Of a DNA stretch of 64,000 bases, positions 45,284-57,193 are shown in pieces (position 1 is the stretch's first letter; each line of letters opens with the position of its first letter). The notes beneath the pieces were generated by a model, which was given only the letters and a program-made list of their open reading frames with translations, ran no database searches and had not been told where the DNA came from. Made by a program: the position numbers and the translations under genes. Origin of the DNA: Paralvinella palmiformis (Eukaryota > Annelida > Polychaeta > Terebellida > Alvinellidae); assembly GCA_025642065.1 (NCBI GenBank), contig JAODUP010001201.1, positions 1-64,000 on the forward strand, written 5' to 3'.

Positions 45284-46862
45284 CTAAAAGATAATATGTA
45301 AAATAATCTCTTTAGTGTGATAACACACTGGTCTTTCCTTTCATGATTACTCAAAACAGGTTCATGAAATAAACATGGTGAAATTAATCTGATTATTATT
45401 AGGAATTAGCTTTGTTTAAAATCCTAACTACGTGATTGTTTTTCAAGGAAGAAAATGTACATAAATTTATTTCTGTAGTAGTGTACATCTATGTGTATGA
45501 TTAATTAGGTTGCATGTAGTACATGCCTCAGCACTGTATACCATACTCAGGGAAGAGAACAAAAGAGAAAGAAAAAAGCGGGAAAATATTGAAATTTCAT
45601 CAATTTTTAAGCCACCTGCAGGCATCCTAAGATCATATTTATGATTGAATTTTTGGGGAAATATTTCAAAAATGCAGGAAACTGCTGATCGAAGGTGAAT
45701 TCTCACCCCTGTATACTTGAAAGGGTACATTTCCACCCAACATCTATATGATTCAGGATTGTCTGATATGGATATCATATGTTGAACAGAATCTTAAAAT
45801 ATGTTAAATTAATCTAAAAACTTTGTCTAACGTGTGTATGTAATGTTCAAGCACCAGATTTTAGCTTTTAATCCAGTGTAACTTTATGGACAAAGATAAT
45901 GTGTACTCCTTAGCATGTTGTTTTCCAGTTTAGTATGTTGTCTTCCAGTTTGAATGAATGTATGAAGTATAAATATCTTTAAATCCAAATACCTGATGGC
46001 TATGTCCTGAATACAATTTACAAAACACAGCTTCACTGAAAACTTTCCCAACTGTTCACTAGGTGCAGCACAGTTTTTGCAATATCTGGTGAGGTTGGCC
46101 AACAAGAAACTAACTTTGAAAACAACATACAAATCCTACAATTTAGATCTAGTACAGAATATACAGGCAGATATCTACCTTTTTCTCACCAGACTGGCCC
46201 ACATATATATGACATAGGGAATGGCAGGAGTCTGAAAACTGGAGTTTTACAAGAATATTCCTGTGGACCTGTTTATAATAATAAGTATACAGGGCCTATG
46301 GGAGATCCCAGACAACCATGTTTGTTTACAATTATTAATCACCTGTTAACATCAATGACATGCATTTAAAATGAAAAGGAAACACATATTCTCTTAGCTT
46401 AAATGGTATTATAATTTCTATCCAAAAACAATAGTCAATCGCAAACAAGTTTAGATAATTGGAAGTAACTGGTGGACTGTTACAAGGCGTCTTCAGTGTT
46501 GTTGATCAATCATCCTGTCAAGCCACATGGGAGGCAGTTTAGTAAGGGGTCGTAAAAATATATATTCAGACATAACTTCCATTTGTACTGGTATGTTTTC
46601 CCTGCTGGTCAACATTGAGCAGCGAAGTTGAACAACATGACCCCACATACTGTTGGATGTCTGCCAACATGATTTATCATGACTTGTCGTAGCGAATGAT
46701 GGCCGGTCCAAATTACTGATCTTGTTTACATGACTTTCTAACTTGCCTTTTTGGTGTTTTAAGATTTTCGACAATAAAATTGCCGAGTTTACTGGTATAA
46801 TGTAATTCGTGTCAGGTTGATATCGGTCTCAGAAAAGGGGTGTTTTTTTTCTCCACATATAC

Positions 46863-46971
46863 GTATCAGTGACTGGATAGATCTGGGAGGTGGCGCAGCA
46901 GCGATTGACATCCCCGGAAGTTGGGACAGCACCCCTAGCAAATGTTTGTCCATATCTGGCAACTCAGCCAT
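46863..46971 (-). CDS. Tentative first coding exon of the zinc-finger gene
   Basis: The ATG at 46971 opens a frame MAELPDMDKHLLGVLSQLPG followed by an Ala/Pro stretch. A donor-like GTATAT after 46863 gives phase 1, which fits the phase of the acceptor before 45283 and would read ...QSLIPAELPTS. The donor is weak. An alternative is that the frame runs on to a donor at about 46784, but then the phase disagrees with the next exon. A neighbouring open frame on the same strand (46493-46800) is unassigned. Confidence 0.4.
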
Positions 46972-46979
46972 TGACCTAA

Positions 46980-47685
46980 AGGTAGCTAACTGTAATCTAT
47001 ATGTATATACACACATATATACTTACAGCACAGAGAAGCCAGAAAATATGCTTCACAGGTCTGGTAATAAAGGTCACTTTATATATATATATATATACTG
47101 CCAAGCATAACAATTAACAGCACTGTATGTCTAAAAAACAAGCAAAATCTGTCTTGGATATCTGTGATGCCAACTTGGGTAGTAAAAGTAACATAATAAT
47201 GTTCCTCAAAACAGTCATATCTAATCAAGACAGATTACAGTCAAGAGGATGGCTCCTTTATCTAATTTGTATTGATGTTGTCGTTTGCTATGGTGCAATA
47301 TTTAATGAAATTGTAAGTGTCCAAATGCCATCGGAGTTACTCAGCATTTTCTAAATTGAATTGTGATCAAATATGAATGATCAATGAATAAGCATCAGCT
47401 TAAAATCAAATGAATGTAGGGGTCCACTTTTACATGAAAGAAGATTGCACATTCAGAAAAATATGGATGGTTACCTAATAATCTAGTTTGATGACTAGTT
47501 GCAGTTATTCACATCTAATTGATTATTGCCTAAATTATATTTTTTTTAATTCAGTGTAACTAAGTTTTAAAATATAAAAAAACAGCTTAAAGTTAAAGCC
47601 TTGTTAGGCTTGTAAGTTGTAAGCTTGTTAGGCTTGTAATTAAATATTAAACTCTGAACTAGTAAAGAAAGTCTATAAATATTAA
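46980..47685. other. Upstream region of the zinc-finger gene
   Basis: No gene recognised. (TA)n at about 47079-47098 and a direct duplication of GCTTGTTAGGCTTGTAA-like words near 47600-47640. Confidence 0.5.
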
Positions 47686-47689
47686 AATT

Positions 47690-47890
47690 CAAGACCTAGA
47701 GGTAGCTGTGACAGTAGATCTGGTAGTCCTAGATAGTAGAATGATAGAGTAAAATCAGTAGACTCTAAGTCTAAGACTAGTAAGACTAAGAGTCTGGTCT
47801 CTAGATCTAAACAGTAGTCTAAACACTAAATTTCTAAAAGTAAAACAGATCTAGAATCTAGATAGATCTATAGAGTCTATAGATCTACAA
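47690..47890. repeat. Low-complexity patch rich in CTAG, AGTCTA and AGATCTA words
   Basis: Over 200 bp nearly all the text is overlapping variants of TAGTCTA, TAGATCTA and CTAAGACTAG, unlike the surrounding AT-rich DNA. Confidence 0.7.
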
Positions 47891-48204
47891 TTCGAAAAAT
47901 ACATAACATTGTGTAACTGTTATCTAAAATACTATCAAAGCATTTGAAAAATATACCGAAGTGTTACAGATCCGATTAACTTCCGAATAATACAAACTAT
48001 AGATCTAGGATCAGACTGTACAATAACTCACATCGCCATTGCTGGTCAGATCGGCACAGGTTAAGCCAGTCCAAACGTTTTCGAGTCGCCTGTTAAATCG
48101 TACTCGGGGCGTATACTGATGTTATGCGACATGAAATAACAACCTATTCGTACTAGGCAACCGGCGCAGGTACGAATATATTTGAAAAATTATAATGTCT
48201 ATGC

Positions 48205-48480
48205 GCAGATAGATAGATAGATGTTTTTATTCAGTTCACATAATAAATATACAATAAATTACAATACCAAAAACATTTATGATAGAATGTGAACTGAGGG
48301 ACCGGACCGGGATAGCTATAGCTGTCTTCCTCCTGGCCTCACCCAGGACTATTTCACAGTGGAGACTCTTTGAAGCCAGAGTGGATGACTGGCCCGGATA
48401 GGAGACATAAGTTAAAAATTAATCATTATTACAATGCAAAAACCATACCAGCAGAAAAATGTTTAATTAACCTGAGTTTT
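48205..48480 (-). mobile_element. Probable LINE 3' end
   Basis: Read on the minus strand the sequence ends GAACTGAATAAAAACATCTA with (ATCT)n units, the typical 3' tail of CR1/L2-like LINEs, preceded by GC-richer sequence (48300-48400). No coding motif is visible. Confidence 0.5.
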
Positions 48481-48527
48481 GAATAAAATTAATTGATGAA
48501 ATTCATAATAAATACTTGATGGTGGTG

Positions 48528-48645
48528 ATGATTGATATTTACGGCTACTTTGTACACATGGTAAGCTAAATGGGCCGAGCGACCTCCAAAGGTAATAAAG
48601 CGAAGTCAAAGATGAATTAAACACCCTTCAACTATGCCCATACAT
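48528..48645 (-). mobile_element. SINE family A, partial copy
   Basis: GATGATTGATATTTACGGCT, GGGCCGAGCGACCTCCAAAG and AACTATGCCCA segments; the tRNA head is missing. Confidence 0.85.
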
Positions 48646-48746
48646 AATAATTAAGACAATATAGAGGATTTAATCAATTCTGACAGTCTTTGCAATGAGT
48701 ATTAATTAACACACCTTAGCAGTAGCAAAGACTATATATAACAAGG

Positions 48747-49110
48747 TTTGGTTTGGTTTTGTTGTTCGGGGAGAATCCCCAGGCTGTCGCTTAATCAGCA
48801 CAGCCTCTATGTTGGAGTGGTTGAGAAACTCCCTCCCCCACCACTCACAGGGGAGCAGTACGGAAAGATGAAGCCGAAATACCACGAGGGTGGTCACTGC
48901 CAGAGTGTTTTACGTCCTCATGGGGTTTTTAACGTCCCCCTTTATTTTAAATAATTGAGTGGAGACGGCAGCGCCATTTAACGTGGTCAGCCACCCACGA
49001 TGTAGTGAGCCGAGAAATTAATCCCTGGAAAAGTTTCGACCTCTTACGGGGTTCGAACCTGCGACCGTTGGCACCAAGTACCGACTGCTTAACCGCTAGG
49101 CCACCGGAGC

Positions 49111-49114
<4 letters not shown>
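48747..49114 (-). mobile_element. SINE family B, near full length
   Basis: Reverse-oriented, with tail (reverse of AACAAAACCAAACC), the full body and a tRNA-like head whose A box reads TGGCCTAGCGG on the minus strand. A (TA)n tract follows the head directly. Confidence 0.93.

Positions 49115-49115
<1 letters not shown>

Positions 49116-49173
<58 letters not shown>
49116..49173. repeat. (TA)n microsatellite
   Basis: About 29 TA units. Confidence 0.97.
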
Positions 49174-49175
<2 letters not shown>

Positions 49176-49180
49176 CAAGA

Positions 49181-51545
49181 CGTGTTACTTCGCGTTTTAA
49201 CATTGGACGCCATTTTGAATTCATGGAGCGCCAGGTCCCTAGCGACCGGAGGTAGATTGTCACGGACAGTTCCCTTCGTTAACATGGCGCCTAATGGTAC
49301 TGGTTCATTCTGCGCCGCTTTCGGCTGCAGTAACAGAAAAAGTATGCATAAATAAAGACATCCCCGAAAGGAAATGAAAGCTAGTGTAAAAATTTGATAT
49401 GATCTGGCTTTAAAAAAATAAACTTAATAAAGGATATTTAACAATTTGAAGTAGACATGCCCCTATTTGACATGACCCATTCAGTAGGCCCAAGCAGGAT
49501 CTATATAGATCTATATTTGTTTCAGACAAAATCTGATTAAATTTTATTGAACAATATCACCCTATTAATCACAAAATGGGTGTGTAAGATATACATAAGC
49601 TTACAGTTACGTGTACTGGAGCCACTGAAGATGTTATGGGCGGGAGGTATATTTTACTTTATTATTGTTAATAATATAATTGGACTTCTAAAATTACATT
49701 ACTATAATCAGATAATTTTTCCCTAATTCAATAATTATAAGTAGCTGAGTATTTACATGATCACCTGCATCCATATTTATTTTTAAACGTAAGCAATTGG
49801 TACTTATTGATATATATGGACTTCTATTTATAATTTAAATGTTATGAAATTAATTATTAAATACCTCAACTAGTGGTAGAAACATTCATTTTGTTATTTT
49901 TTCTATTGACAGAAGTAAAAGATGGGTTATTAATTGTTGTCGTTCAGATATATGATGAGGAAAGATTTAAATTACTTGAATACTAATTGTAGAATGTATG
50001 ATATGCATTTCACTGAAACGGAATTCATGAACCAGACAACTTATCTAGAATTCTATTCCAACTATTTTTGATGTACCAAATCCACTGCATGCATCCACTA
50101 AAATCAAAGAGGAAGGTATTAACAGATAGGAGACCTATACAGGAGACAGGGCCAGCTGTGACGGTAATTAATATTTATAAATATTAATGGTGAAAATTGG
50201 TATTATAAAATTAATTAAATAAGAAACAAGGCATCAAACCCATGAAATTTTGTCAGCCCATTTCATATCTTAATACAAAAAAGTATTACCAGCACCTGAA
50301 TTAGTACTTGAATGTTCAGCTCATGTGGTTTAATTGGTATACTTCTCTTCATAACTTAAATGCATATCGAATAACCAACTTGAAAAAAGGGAAAACATGT
50401 GTTTACACATTGTGTATGCACTTGGTTCAAGTTATTATTTTACAAGGTATTGTTTTGTTTCAGTCGTTGAAGTTCTATGATGATGAGATATCATGTAAAT
50501 AGGCCAATCTCTTGGTTACAGATTTACTGATGTTATCTGTTACAGTAGCCAATGCATGTGTCTATTACATCTCTGGGTATATTCTGTCTAACTTTAAAGA
50601 GTTCACTGATCTGGACTAAATGTCCTATTTTTTTATAGTAGTGGTTGTTTAAATTTGGATTATTCTGTCCATTTGATAACAAATGACTGATTGTAACTAT
50701 AGATGAACTAGTGGCACAAGAGATTTGATGCCGATTATTGTATGAAAGTAGTAATTTCTCTATCTCTAACATGTTAACGCAAACATAAACATTGTTAATA
50801 TTCCATGTATATTCTTTGTTCTCAGCTGGGAAGGCCTGTATTGCATGGTCTATATTATTGAGGTGTAGACTTTAAATGAACCTATAATTTTTTAAGTTAA
50901 TATATGATAAACGGACATGATGAATATATGGTGAATTGTGTTATGGTTGCGTTATAATAGCTGTATATATCATTATATGTCTATATCCAAATAAATAAAA
51001 ATGTATGGACTATGATAAACTGACATGATGAATGTATGTTTGTATGCATTTACCTCATATATACCTAACTGTTTTCATTTAAAAAACTACGCCTTCCACA
51101 CACAAAGCTGAGAAATAACCTAAACCACGTTCAATTATTTTCTAATAAGCTGTTAAGTGATCGCAAATTGTAGGCTATGAATTAATTAAATGACTGGACT
51201 GTGAAATCACTTAATTATTTATTTACATTTTCAGAACTTCGTTTCCTTCGATATCATGTGTGCACAATTAAAGTGTTAATTAATAAAAGAGTATGTGATC
51301 ATGTAACATATAGTACTAGTATTGGCAATTCATTTCAATCATCGCATACATGTACACGATCACATGTGGACAACCAGAGAGTTCAAAATTCAACATGGCG
51401 CGGCAAGAGTAACGCCTCTATATTTAAGCCATTGACCTTTTGTTTATCAAATTGAGCTTTTGTTTATCTGATAAATACCTCCGGTCGCTGGAGGCGCCAC
51501 TGGTTCAAAATTCAACATGGCGTGGCAAGAGTAACGCCTCTCTAT
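49181..51545 (+). mobile_element. Fossil THAP-domain (P-element-like) transposon
   Basis: Imperfect inverted ends of about 70 bp bound the region: left 49181-49254 and right 51475-51545 share, in inverted orientation, GTTACT..., ACGCCAT.TTGAATT, TGGCGC and AGCGACCGGAGGTA. Just inside the left end lies a THAP-domain start and, 565 bp on, the second half of a THAP domain. At about 50552-50585 the frame reads VANACVYYISGYIL, reminiscent of the YIAGY motif in the C-terminal part of THAP-type transposases. The order (inverted end, THAP, transposase-like tail, inverted end) fits a P-element-like transposon. The coding parts are heavily disrupted. The assignment to the P superfamily is an inference. 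Confidence 0.5.
49284..50092 (+). pseudogene. THAP zinc-finger domain relic, two exons
   Basis: Exon 1 from the ATG at 49284 reads MAPNGTGSFCAAFGCSNRKS, the classic THAP start with C-x4-C and NR. A stop follows near 49350, with FPKGNE-like coding just beyond in another frame. After an intron-like gap and a TTGACAG acceptor at 49911, the text reads KRWVINCCRSDI (the THAP WxxxxxR segment). Then, in shifting frames, it reads NCRMYDMHFTETEF (the C...H-F zinc ligands) and IPTIFDVPNP (the closing AVPTIF motif). Every THAP landmark is present in order but broken by at least three stops and frameshifts. Confidence 0.75.
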
Positions 51546-51553
51546 ATTTAAGC
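51380..51553. repeat. Direct duplication of a 50-bp element end
   Basis: GTTCAAAATTCAACATGGCG, then GGCAAGAGTAACGCCTCT and TATATTTAAGC occur at 51380-51430 and again at 51502-51553. The second copy is the right inverted end of the THAP element. Confidence 0.9.
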
Positions 51554-52200
51554 TCTCTGGCAGTAGTTGATTTTATTGACATCTATACATAATATGCGGG
51601 TGAGTAAGGTTCATCAATGAAAACATTATTACAATACTAAATATACAATGCAAAAAGTAATACATATTATGGTAACGTCCTGTATAAGTTATAATCAAAT
51701 AGCAGTATTCATACAATTAACATTTCAGCTTTAAGCTGCCTTTTCAGCACAGATTGAGAAATGAATGCATTATGAGCACAACAACTACATTTAATAGTTC
51801 CATATTTTGGGAATTTGAGTCAAGTCACACCTTTGAATATACAGCTGATTCAATAGCTTGGTTGTGAGTCTACCCTGGATCTATTGATTAAAACTAAATA
51901 CCTTATCAAAAGAATAAGGTAATGTATTTGTGTGTGCGTGCGTGTGTTTAACTTGTACCCGCTATCATCATGCAGATACTGACAATAAAAATACTGAGCT
52001 AGTAATGCAAAAACTATATAAAAGTCTCCCAACTCTTTATCTCTCTCTAATCCAGAGTTTGTTCACACACACACACACAATTATATACCGTTATACGTGT
52101 GTTCAACTGAAACTGTTAGGTTGGTCGAGGCGCCGAGAGCTTATAAAAGGTGTAACTTTTCACCCTGGTTTGACAACAACTTGCTACGCCAGGCCTCTAT
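51554..52200. other. Intergenic sequence
   Basis: No gene recognised. Short (CA)n near 52063-52079. Confidence 0.5.
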
Positions 52201-52214
52201 CGGATTTCTGTTCG

Positions 52215-52870
52215 TACGACTTTTATAGGTAGGATGTGTTTAGCTATTCTGAATAAAGCTGAGATCAGCATTTTTAGTGTCGAAAAGGTCTGATGTATAG
52301 GTTTCTTTTGAACCACAGGAAATTACTGCTGAATGTAAATTGTGGTGTCAAAATATTTATCTTGTATATGGATTGACTTATCAGTGAACCACAAGCACGT
52401 GTTGTTCACTACGAGCCGTGATGTCAAATGGTACTTTTGTATGTGCTTCCACTTTCTTTACGCAGCCTAAAGATAACTGCTTCCCCGTGGGGATGATGCA
52501 TGCAAAACGGATTAGTTGGGCCCCACAGAGTGATGCGATGATGATGATGATGATGATTGGTGTTGTACGGCCAGTTTGAGCACATGGTAGGCTAAATGGG
52601 CCTAATCCAAAGGTAATGAATTGAAGTGAAAGATGAAACACTATTCAGATATGCCCACGCCGAGATTCGAACACGGTGGTAGTTGTAATCTGTGATCCAA
52701 CATGCTACCGTTAGACAACGGAAGCGCCCAACAGGCTGTCGACGTATATAAATATGTATGGAGCTGTAGGTTTTGTATATTTAGGTTCATGCATATAGAT
52801 TTTTTTATTTATACATTTATGGAGGCATACATTTAAAAGGATGTTTAGATATTGATGCTCTGAGCCAGTG
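52215..52870 (-). repeat. LTR-like interspersed repeat, copy 3, with nested SINE
   Basis: Reverse complement of 540-1020. The outer part 52740-52870 matches the GAGCATCAATATCTAAACATC to CCTCCATAAA region, and 52220-52530 matches the CCATTTGA, CTGTGGTTCAAAAGAAACCT and GCTTTATTC regions. A SINE of family A is inserted between the halves. Confidence 0.75.
52535..52735 (-). mobile_element. SINE family A, near full length
   Basis: Reverse-oriented: (GAT)n tail, body, B box (reverse of GTTCGAATCTCGG) and a tRNA-like head ending GGAAGCGCC. Inserted in the LTR-like repeat. Confidence 0.9.
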
Positions 52871-52873
52871 CCA

Positions 52874-52877
<4 letters not shown>

Positions 52878-52931
<54 letters not shown>
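52878..52931. repeat. (TA)n microsatellite
   Basis: About 27 TA units bordering the LTR-like repeat. Confidence 0.97.
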
Positions 52932-52933
<2 letters not shown>

Positions 52934-53139
52934 ACACAAGAGAATAAAGGAAACTTAATTATTAAATATTTCCATGTCTTTTAAACTGATTAATCTAAAA
53001 TTGTTAAAATTAATTGTATTGTTCTAGTTATCTTGACATGCATTTGTTGTAGTTAAATATAGGAAGATTATTCTCTTAGAGGAAAAACGCCATTCTGAAA
53101 TCCCTAATTATTGTCTTCCCGTCAAAAGTAGGACAATGA

Positions 53140-53195
53140 ATGGCCTAAATTGTGCCGATGTGTCGTTAAACAACATTCATCCTTCATCCCGTCAA
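53140..53195 (+). mobile_element. Possible SINE/LINE tail
   Basis: TGTGTCGTTAAACAACATTC followed by ATCCTTCATCC resembles the ACGTTAAACAACATTCATTC-type 3' tail common in mollusc retroposons. Only the tail is evident. Confidence 0.35.
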
Positions 53196-53329
53196 AAGTA
53201 TTTATGTTTCTTAAATGAAGATTTTATGCGCTGTACTGAAAGAGAGAGCGAGCATGTGTTCGTGCGTGTGCGCGTATCTGCGTGTGTGTTACTTTAAAAC
53301 GCTAGCTTTAGGACCTGAACATTTTATTG

Positions 53330-53740
53330 TTTTGTTTTTATGTGTTGGTATAGCCATCTCTTCACGAGTGTGGTTAAATATACATGAATGCAAAACAAAA
53401 ATCCTCAAGATAAATGCAGTCAGCATGGAGCCAGTTAAACTGGAAGGAAATGAAATTTCCGAGGTAGAGACCTTCACGTATCTGGGTAGTATTATTGATA
53501 AACATGGTGGTACAGATGCGGCTCTTAAGGCAATGATTGGCAAGGCTAGAGGAGCATTTATACAGCTCAAGAACATCTGGACCTCCAAAGTGTTGTCATT
53601 ACACAGAAAGATACACCTGTTTAACTCCAATGTGAAGTCTGTACTGACTTCCGGCTGGGCAAAAAGGAACGTTGAAGCGGCTGCGCTTCGAGTTTTGAAC
53701 CTACCAATACGGACATTTATTGTGATGTGTGCATTATAAT
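53330..53740 (+). mobile_element. RTE-type LINE fragment (C-terminal reverse transcriptase region)
   Basis: Open frame with NECKTKILKINA-like start, then VETFTYLGSIIDKHGG, KAMIGKARGAFIQLKNIW, KIHLFNSNVKSVL. This series (FxYLGSxxxxxGG, IxKARxAFxxLxxIW, LFNSxVxSVLLYG) is diagnostic of the RTE/BovB-like C-terminal half. It stops where LLYGCETW would be expected, so it is a truncated piece. Frame continuity for about 100 codons suggests moderate age. Confidence 0.85.
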
Positions 53741-53744
53741 TTTG

Positions 53745-55180
53745 TGTGTGCAGACAATCTGTATTACTCCTGTCCTATTATATGCCACGAAGTATGTAAA
53801 TTTCATTGCATGCAAGTCCGTAGATATAGTTTAGTTGGAATCAAACGCCAGAGACATGCCGGGGCTTGTTGGATAGGCTAAATATAATAATAATATTTAA
53901 GCTTAATTTCCGGCCAAAACCCGCTTTAACAGCAATTTTAAATGTGTTCCTTATACTTACCGATGAAAAGGTATTCCTTTTGTATTACTTTAACGCCCAC
54001 GGCTTATGCAACCATACATACAACAATAATTCATCATATTTATAAACCTGATTTTCCAGTCTGCGTTCCTTTTTGCCCCAATCGGAAGTTGGAACCCGTT
54101 TGCCATCAAATCGGCGGACGTGTTCCGTCTAGTTTCTTTCAGGTCAGTCAACCGATATTTCGTCGTTGAAAAACATTCTCGACGGCAGCAGGTTTGGAAA
54201 CCATTAAAACGGCCTGCGTATTATATTATTGATAGTAAGACGTCTTGTGTGTCCAATCCCGTACACTGAAGCTAGTGTTTGGGAGTGCCTTAACAGGTTT
54301 AAGGAATCGCCTCAACATAGGTTGTTCATCTGCTAAATATGAGTATATCTGTGGCTTTTAAATGTATATAAAGTCGGCTAGTATCATTGAGTTGCATGAA
54401 CGCACGTTGGGTTGCATGAACGCACAGAACATTTCTTCGGTGTAACTCCAAAACTATATCATTAATTTATTTGAGTTATGAATTATTCACATTTAGATGT
54501 AAGGCATAGCTTGTAATTCATCCATCCATCCATTCGTCCGTCCGTCCGTCCGTCCGTCCTTCCGTCCGTCCGTCCATCCATCCATCCATCCATCCATCCA
54601 TCTATTACTTATTCCTCAACTTTACACGTTATTTAAGCTGAAACTTTTAAGCTCTATAACCAGAACTGTGTTATATTAGAGTTAAAACCAAAACTACTAT
54701 AGACTAATGGTAATTCAATAGTATATCAGTGTTAGCTACGGGTCGGCTATATAACGTTATCAGCATTGTTTGTAGGAAGTTTAACGCCGCATTCGTGACT
54801 TGCAGCATTCATTATGGAGACAATTAGCCAATAATTTAAACATATTATTATTATTATTGTTATTAGCCTACAATATTATAACCAGCAGTTATGCATTTGT
54901 ACTACAGTTGGAACCCATCCCAGAATAGTGCCACTATTTGTATGCGATGTTTTCCTATTGAAGAACTTTGTACTGGATATTTTTTCTGCTGCATAATAAT
55001 TACGGGTTAGAGTCCACAGTACTTGTCAGTTTATTTGATAACACGGGTGTCTCTCCGTGGCAACGATCAGATAGTACGGGCTTGATCACAGAGATCTATT
55101 TAGACATTGAGCCCGGAACCTAGCACAGCTGTGTGTGAATGATGCTTCATCTGACATTCTCTTCCATTCATTAATTAACC
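53745..55180. other. Intergenic sequence
   Basis: No gene recognised. A (CCAT/CCGT)n tetranucleotide array lies at 54520-54603. Confidence 0.5.
54520..54603. repeat. (ATCC)n-(GTCC)n-(ATCC)n tetranucleotide array
   Basis: A central block of GTCC units flanked on both sides by ATCC units. Confidence 0.95.
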
Positions 55181-55182
55181 TC

Positions 55183-55290
55183 GGCGTGGGCATACCTAAA
55201 GGGTGTTTCATCTTTGACTTCGCTTCAGTACCTTTGGAGGTCGCTCGGCCCATTTAGCCATTGAGTGACCGTAAAACATCAATCATCACC
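55183..55290 (+). mobile_element. SINE family A, partial copy
   Basis: CTCGGCGTGGGCATACCTAA, then GACTTCGCTTCAGTACCTTT, then CGGCCCATTTAGCC and GTAAAACATCAATCATC. The head is absent. Confidence 0.85.
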
Positions 55291-55299
55291 AAATAACTC

Positions 55300-56570
55300 A
55301 ACTCATCCAATCCAGAGAAGATGTATCCCATTTCGGATGTGCAGGTCTTTAGAGTCTCTTTTTGAAGTCTTTCTTCGGATTACTGTTTCAAAAAGGCTGT
55401 CGTTTCACTTGCAGCGGAGAAGTTCAAAATATCGGGCTTTGAGGTGAAAATCCTGGGTTTATAGTACTCTACTACTACCACTACTACTATACTACTACTA
55501 AACTACTACCAGATCTGTGTCAATTACTTTGAAATGTAATATATTACTATTACTATTACATTTCTTACTGTTACTATTACATTTTTACTTATGCTATTAT
55601 TATTATCAGTAGTAGTAGTGGTAGTAGTAGTAGTAGTATTGGTAATGATAATGATAGTGCTGGTAGTTTTATATGTTACTGGGTCACTCATAAAATAATA
55701 CAAAACAAAACTTCATTTACATATTAAACCAACACTGTTCAGTTGACCTTACCTAGTTACACTAATAAATTCCCAATAGGTGAAGAATTTCCATATATGC
55801 CTGCCATGGCTGAATGAGCAAGATTATCAAGATGGTTTATACAACAATACCAGGTAATACACCAATTGCCTCTTGCATAGCAATGTGAATGCTCTCTCAT
55901 ATGCTTATAAGAGTAGATTACGGTATGTGTTTACTGTTACATTTATTTTCTTGTCATTTTTCAAATGTGGTATATAATAATATAATAATAATACATGCAG
56001 TATACAATATATTATAATCTACAAATAAATACTGTGGTGAAGTTGGAAATAGTCTTGGCTGAGCCTGATATGCTTGAACCACAATGCTTACATTTGGCTT
56101 TGTAGTTGACGTCATTATTAGTGGGCATCTCAAAATGACTCAGAGGTGATACCTTAGCCATTGTGATTTATACTTTTTTATGTGGATGTCTATATTATTG
56201 ATAATATCCTAGATACAGCAGTGATAGCACCTGTAAGATATGGTGTGGACCTGTAAACTAGGGAGCTTATATTTGAACAGTGGCACAAATAATGCCAACA
56301 TTCACTAATCAGGGATGCCAGATATAGATTCTTAATTGGGGGATAATTGGGAGCCCATGGTAATCAACTTAGATTCGGTTAATTACACAGTGCTTAGTCT
56401 ATTTCAAATGGAGTGGCTTCTCAGCTACATAATCAATAACGAACAATATTATAAATGACAATTTGATTGAGCAGCCAATCAGGTGACAGTGAGATTTGAC
56501 GGTGCACTGACATATCTGGCAAAACATATTGTGTGTCTGACAAAATGTAATAGCAAAGTAATAGTGGATT
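55300..56570. other. Intergenic sequence
   Basis: No gene recognised. (ACT)n/(AGT)n-rich patches at 55470-55510 and 55600-55640. Confidence 0.5.
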
Positions 56571-56576
56571 ATTATT

Positions 56577-56722
56577 ACTTAATCAACTATTACAATTACT
56601 ATTACTATTACAACTACTACTACTGCTACAACTACAACTACAACTACAACTATAACTACTACAACTAGAACTACTACTACTACAACTATAACTACTACTA
56701 CTACTACTATTACAACTATATG
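56577..56722. repeat. Interrupted (ACT/ACA)n trinucleotide tract
   Basis: About 145 bp of ACT, ACA and ATT units. Confidence 0.9.
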
Positions 56723-56729
56723 GAAGGAA

Positions 56730-57189
56730 AACAATACATTAATACTATTATCACTTATACAAAGATAAAGACCCCTTAATTCATAGCTGAATTATTAGGC
56801 CATGGTCGGCCGTGTCTTCTGGTTGTGATAATATATTTAGTTTTTGTTTGTTATCCGATGACAAATTAGAATGTGTACAACACAAGTACTGAACACGTCG
56901 AATGTATTTGTGATGATGAGCGATGAAGTAGTTCGACCTTGTTTGGGATGCTTATACGATACCACTGATGTAGTGTTTTGTTCGAATGTCTGTTCTATTG
57001 CGTATATTAACATATTTATTTCGATATCGATCATAACCTATTTTGTGGATTTATATACTTGAACACAGTCATTCAATCTTAATGATAGAGTCTCTATTAT
57101 GCATTGTAGCCTCAAACTATAAGCATTAATTTATTTAAATTATGTTTTGTCGAAAAGTATATTGCTGTACACCTCGTACCGGTTGGAGC
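56730..57189. other. Intergenic sequence
   Basis: Nothing recognised. Confidence 0.5.
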
Positions 57190-57193
57190 TTAA

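Noticed and set aside
46493..46800. Minus-strand frame of about 110 codons near the presumed first zinc-finger exon
   Set aside because: No ATG start in frame near its beginning, no good splice acceptor, and no domain recognised; left unassigned.
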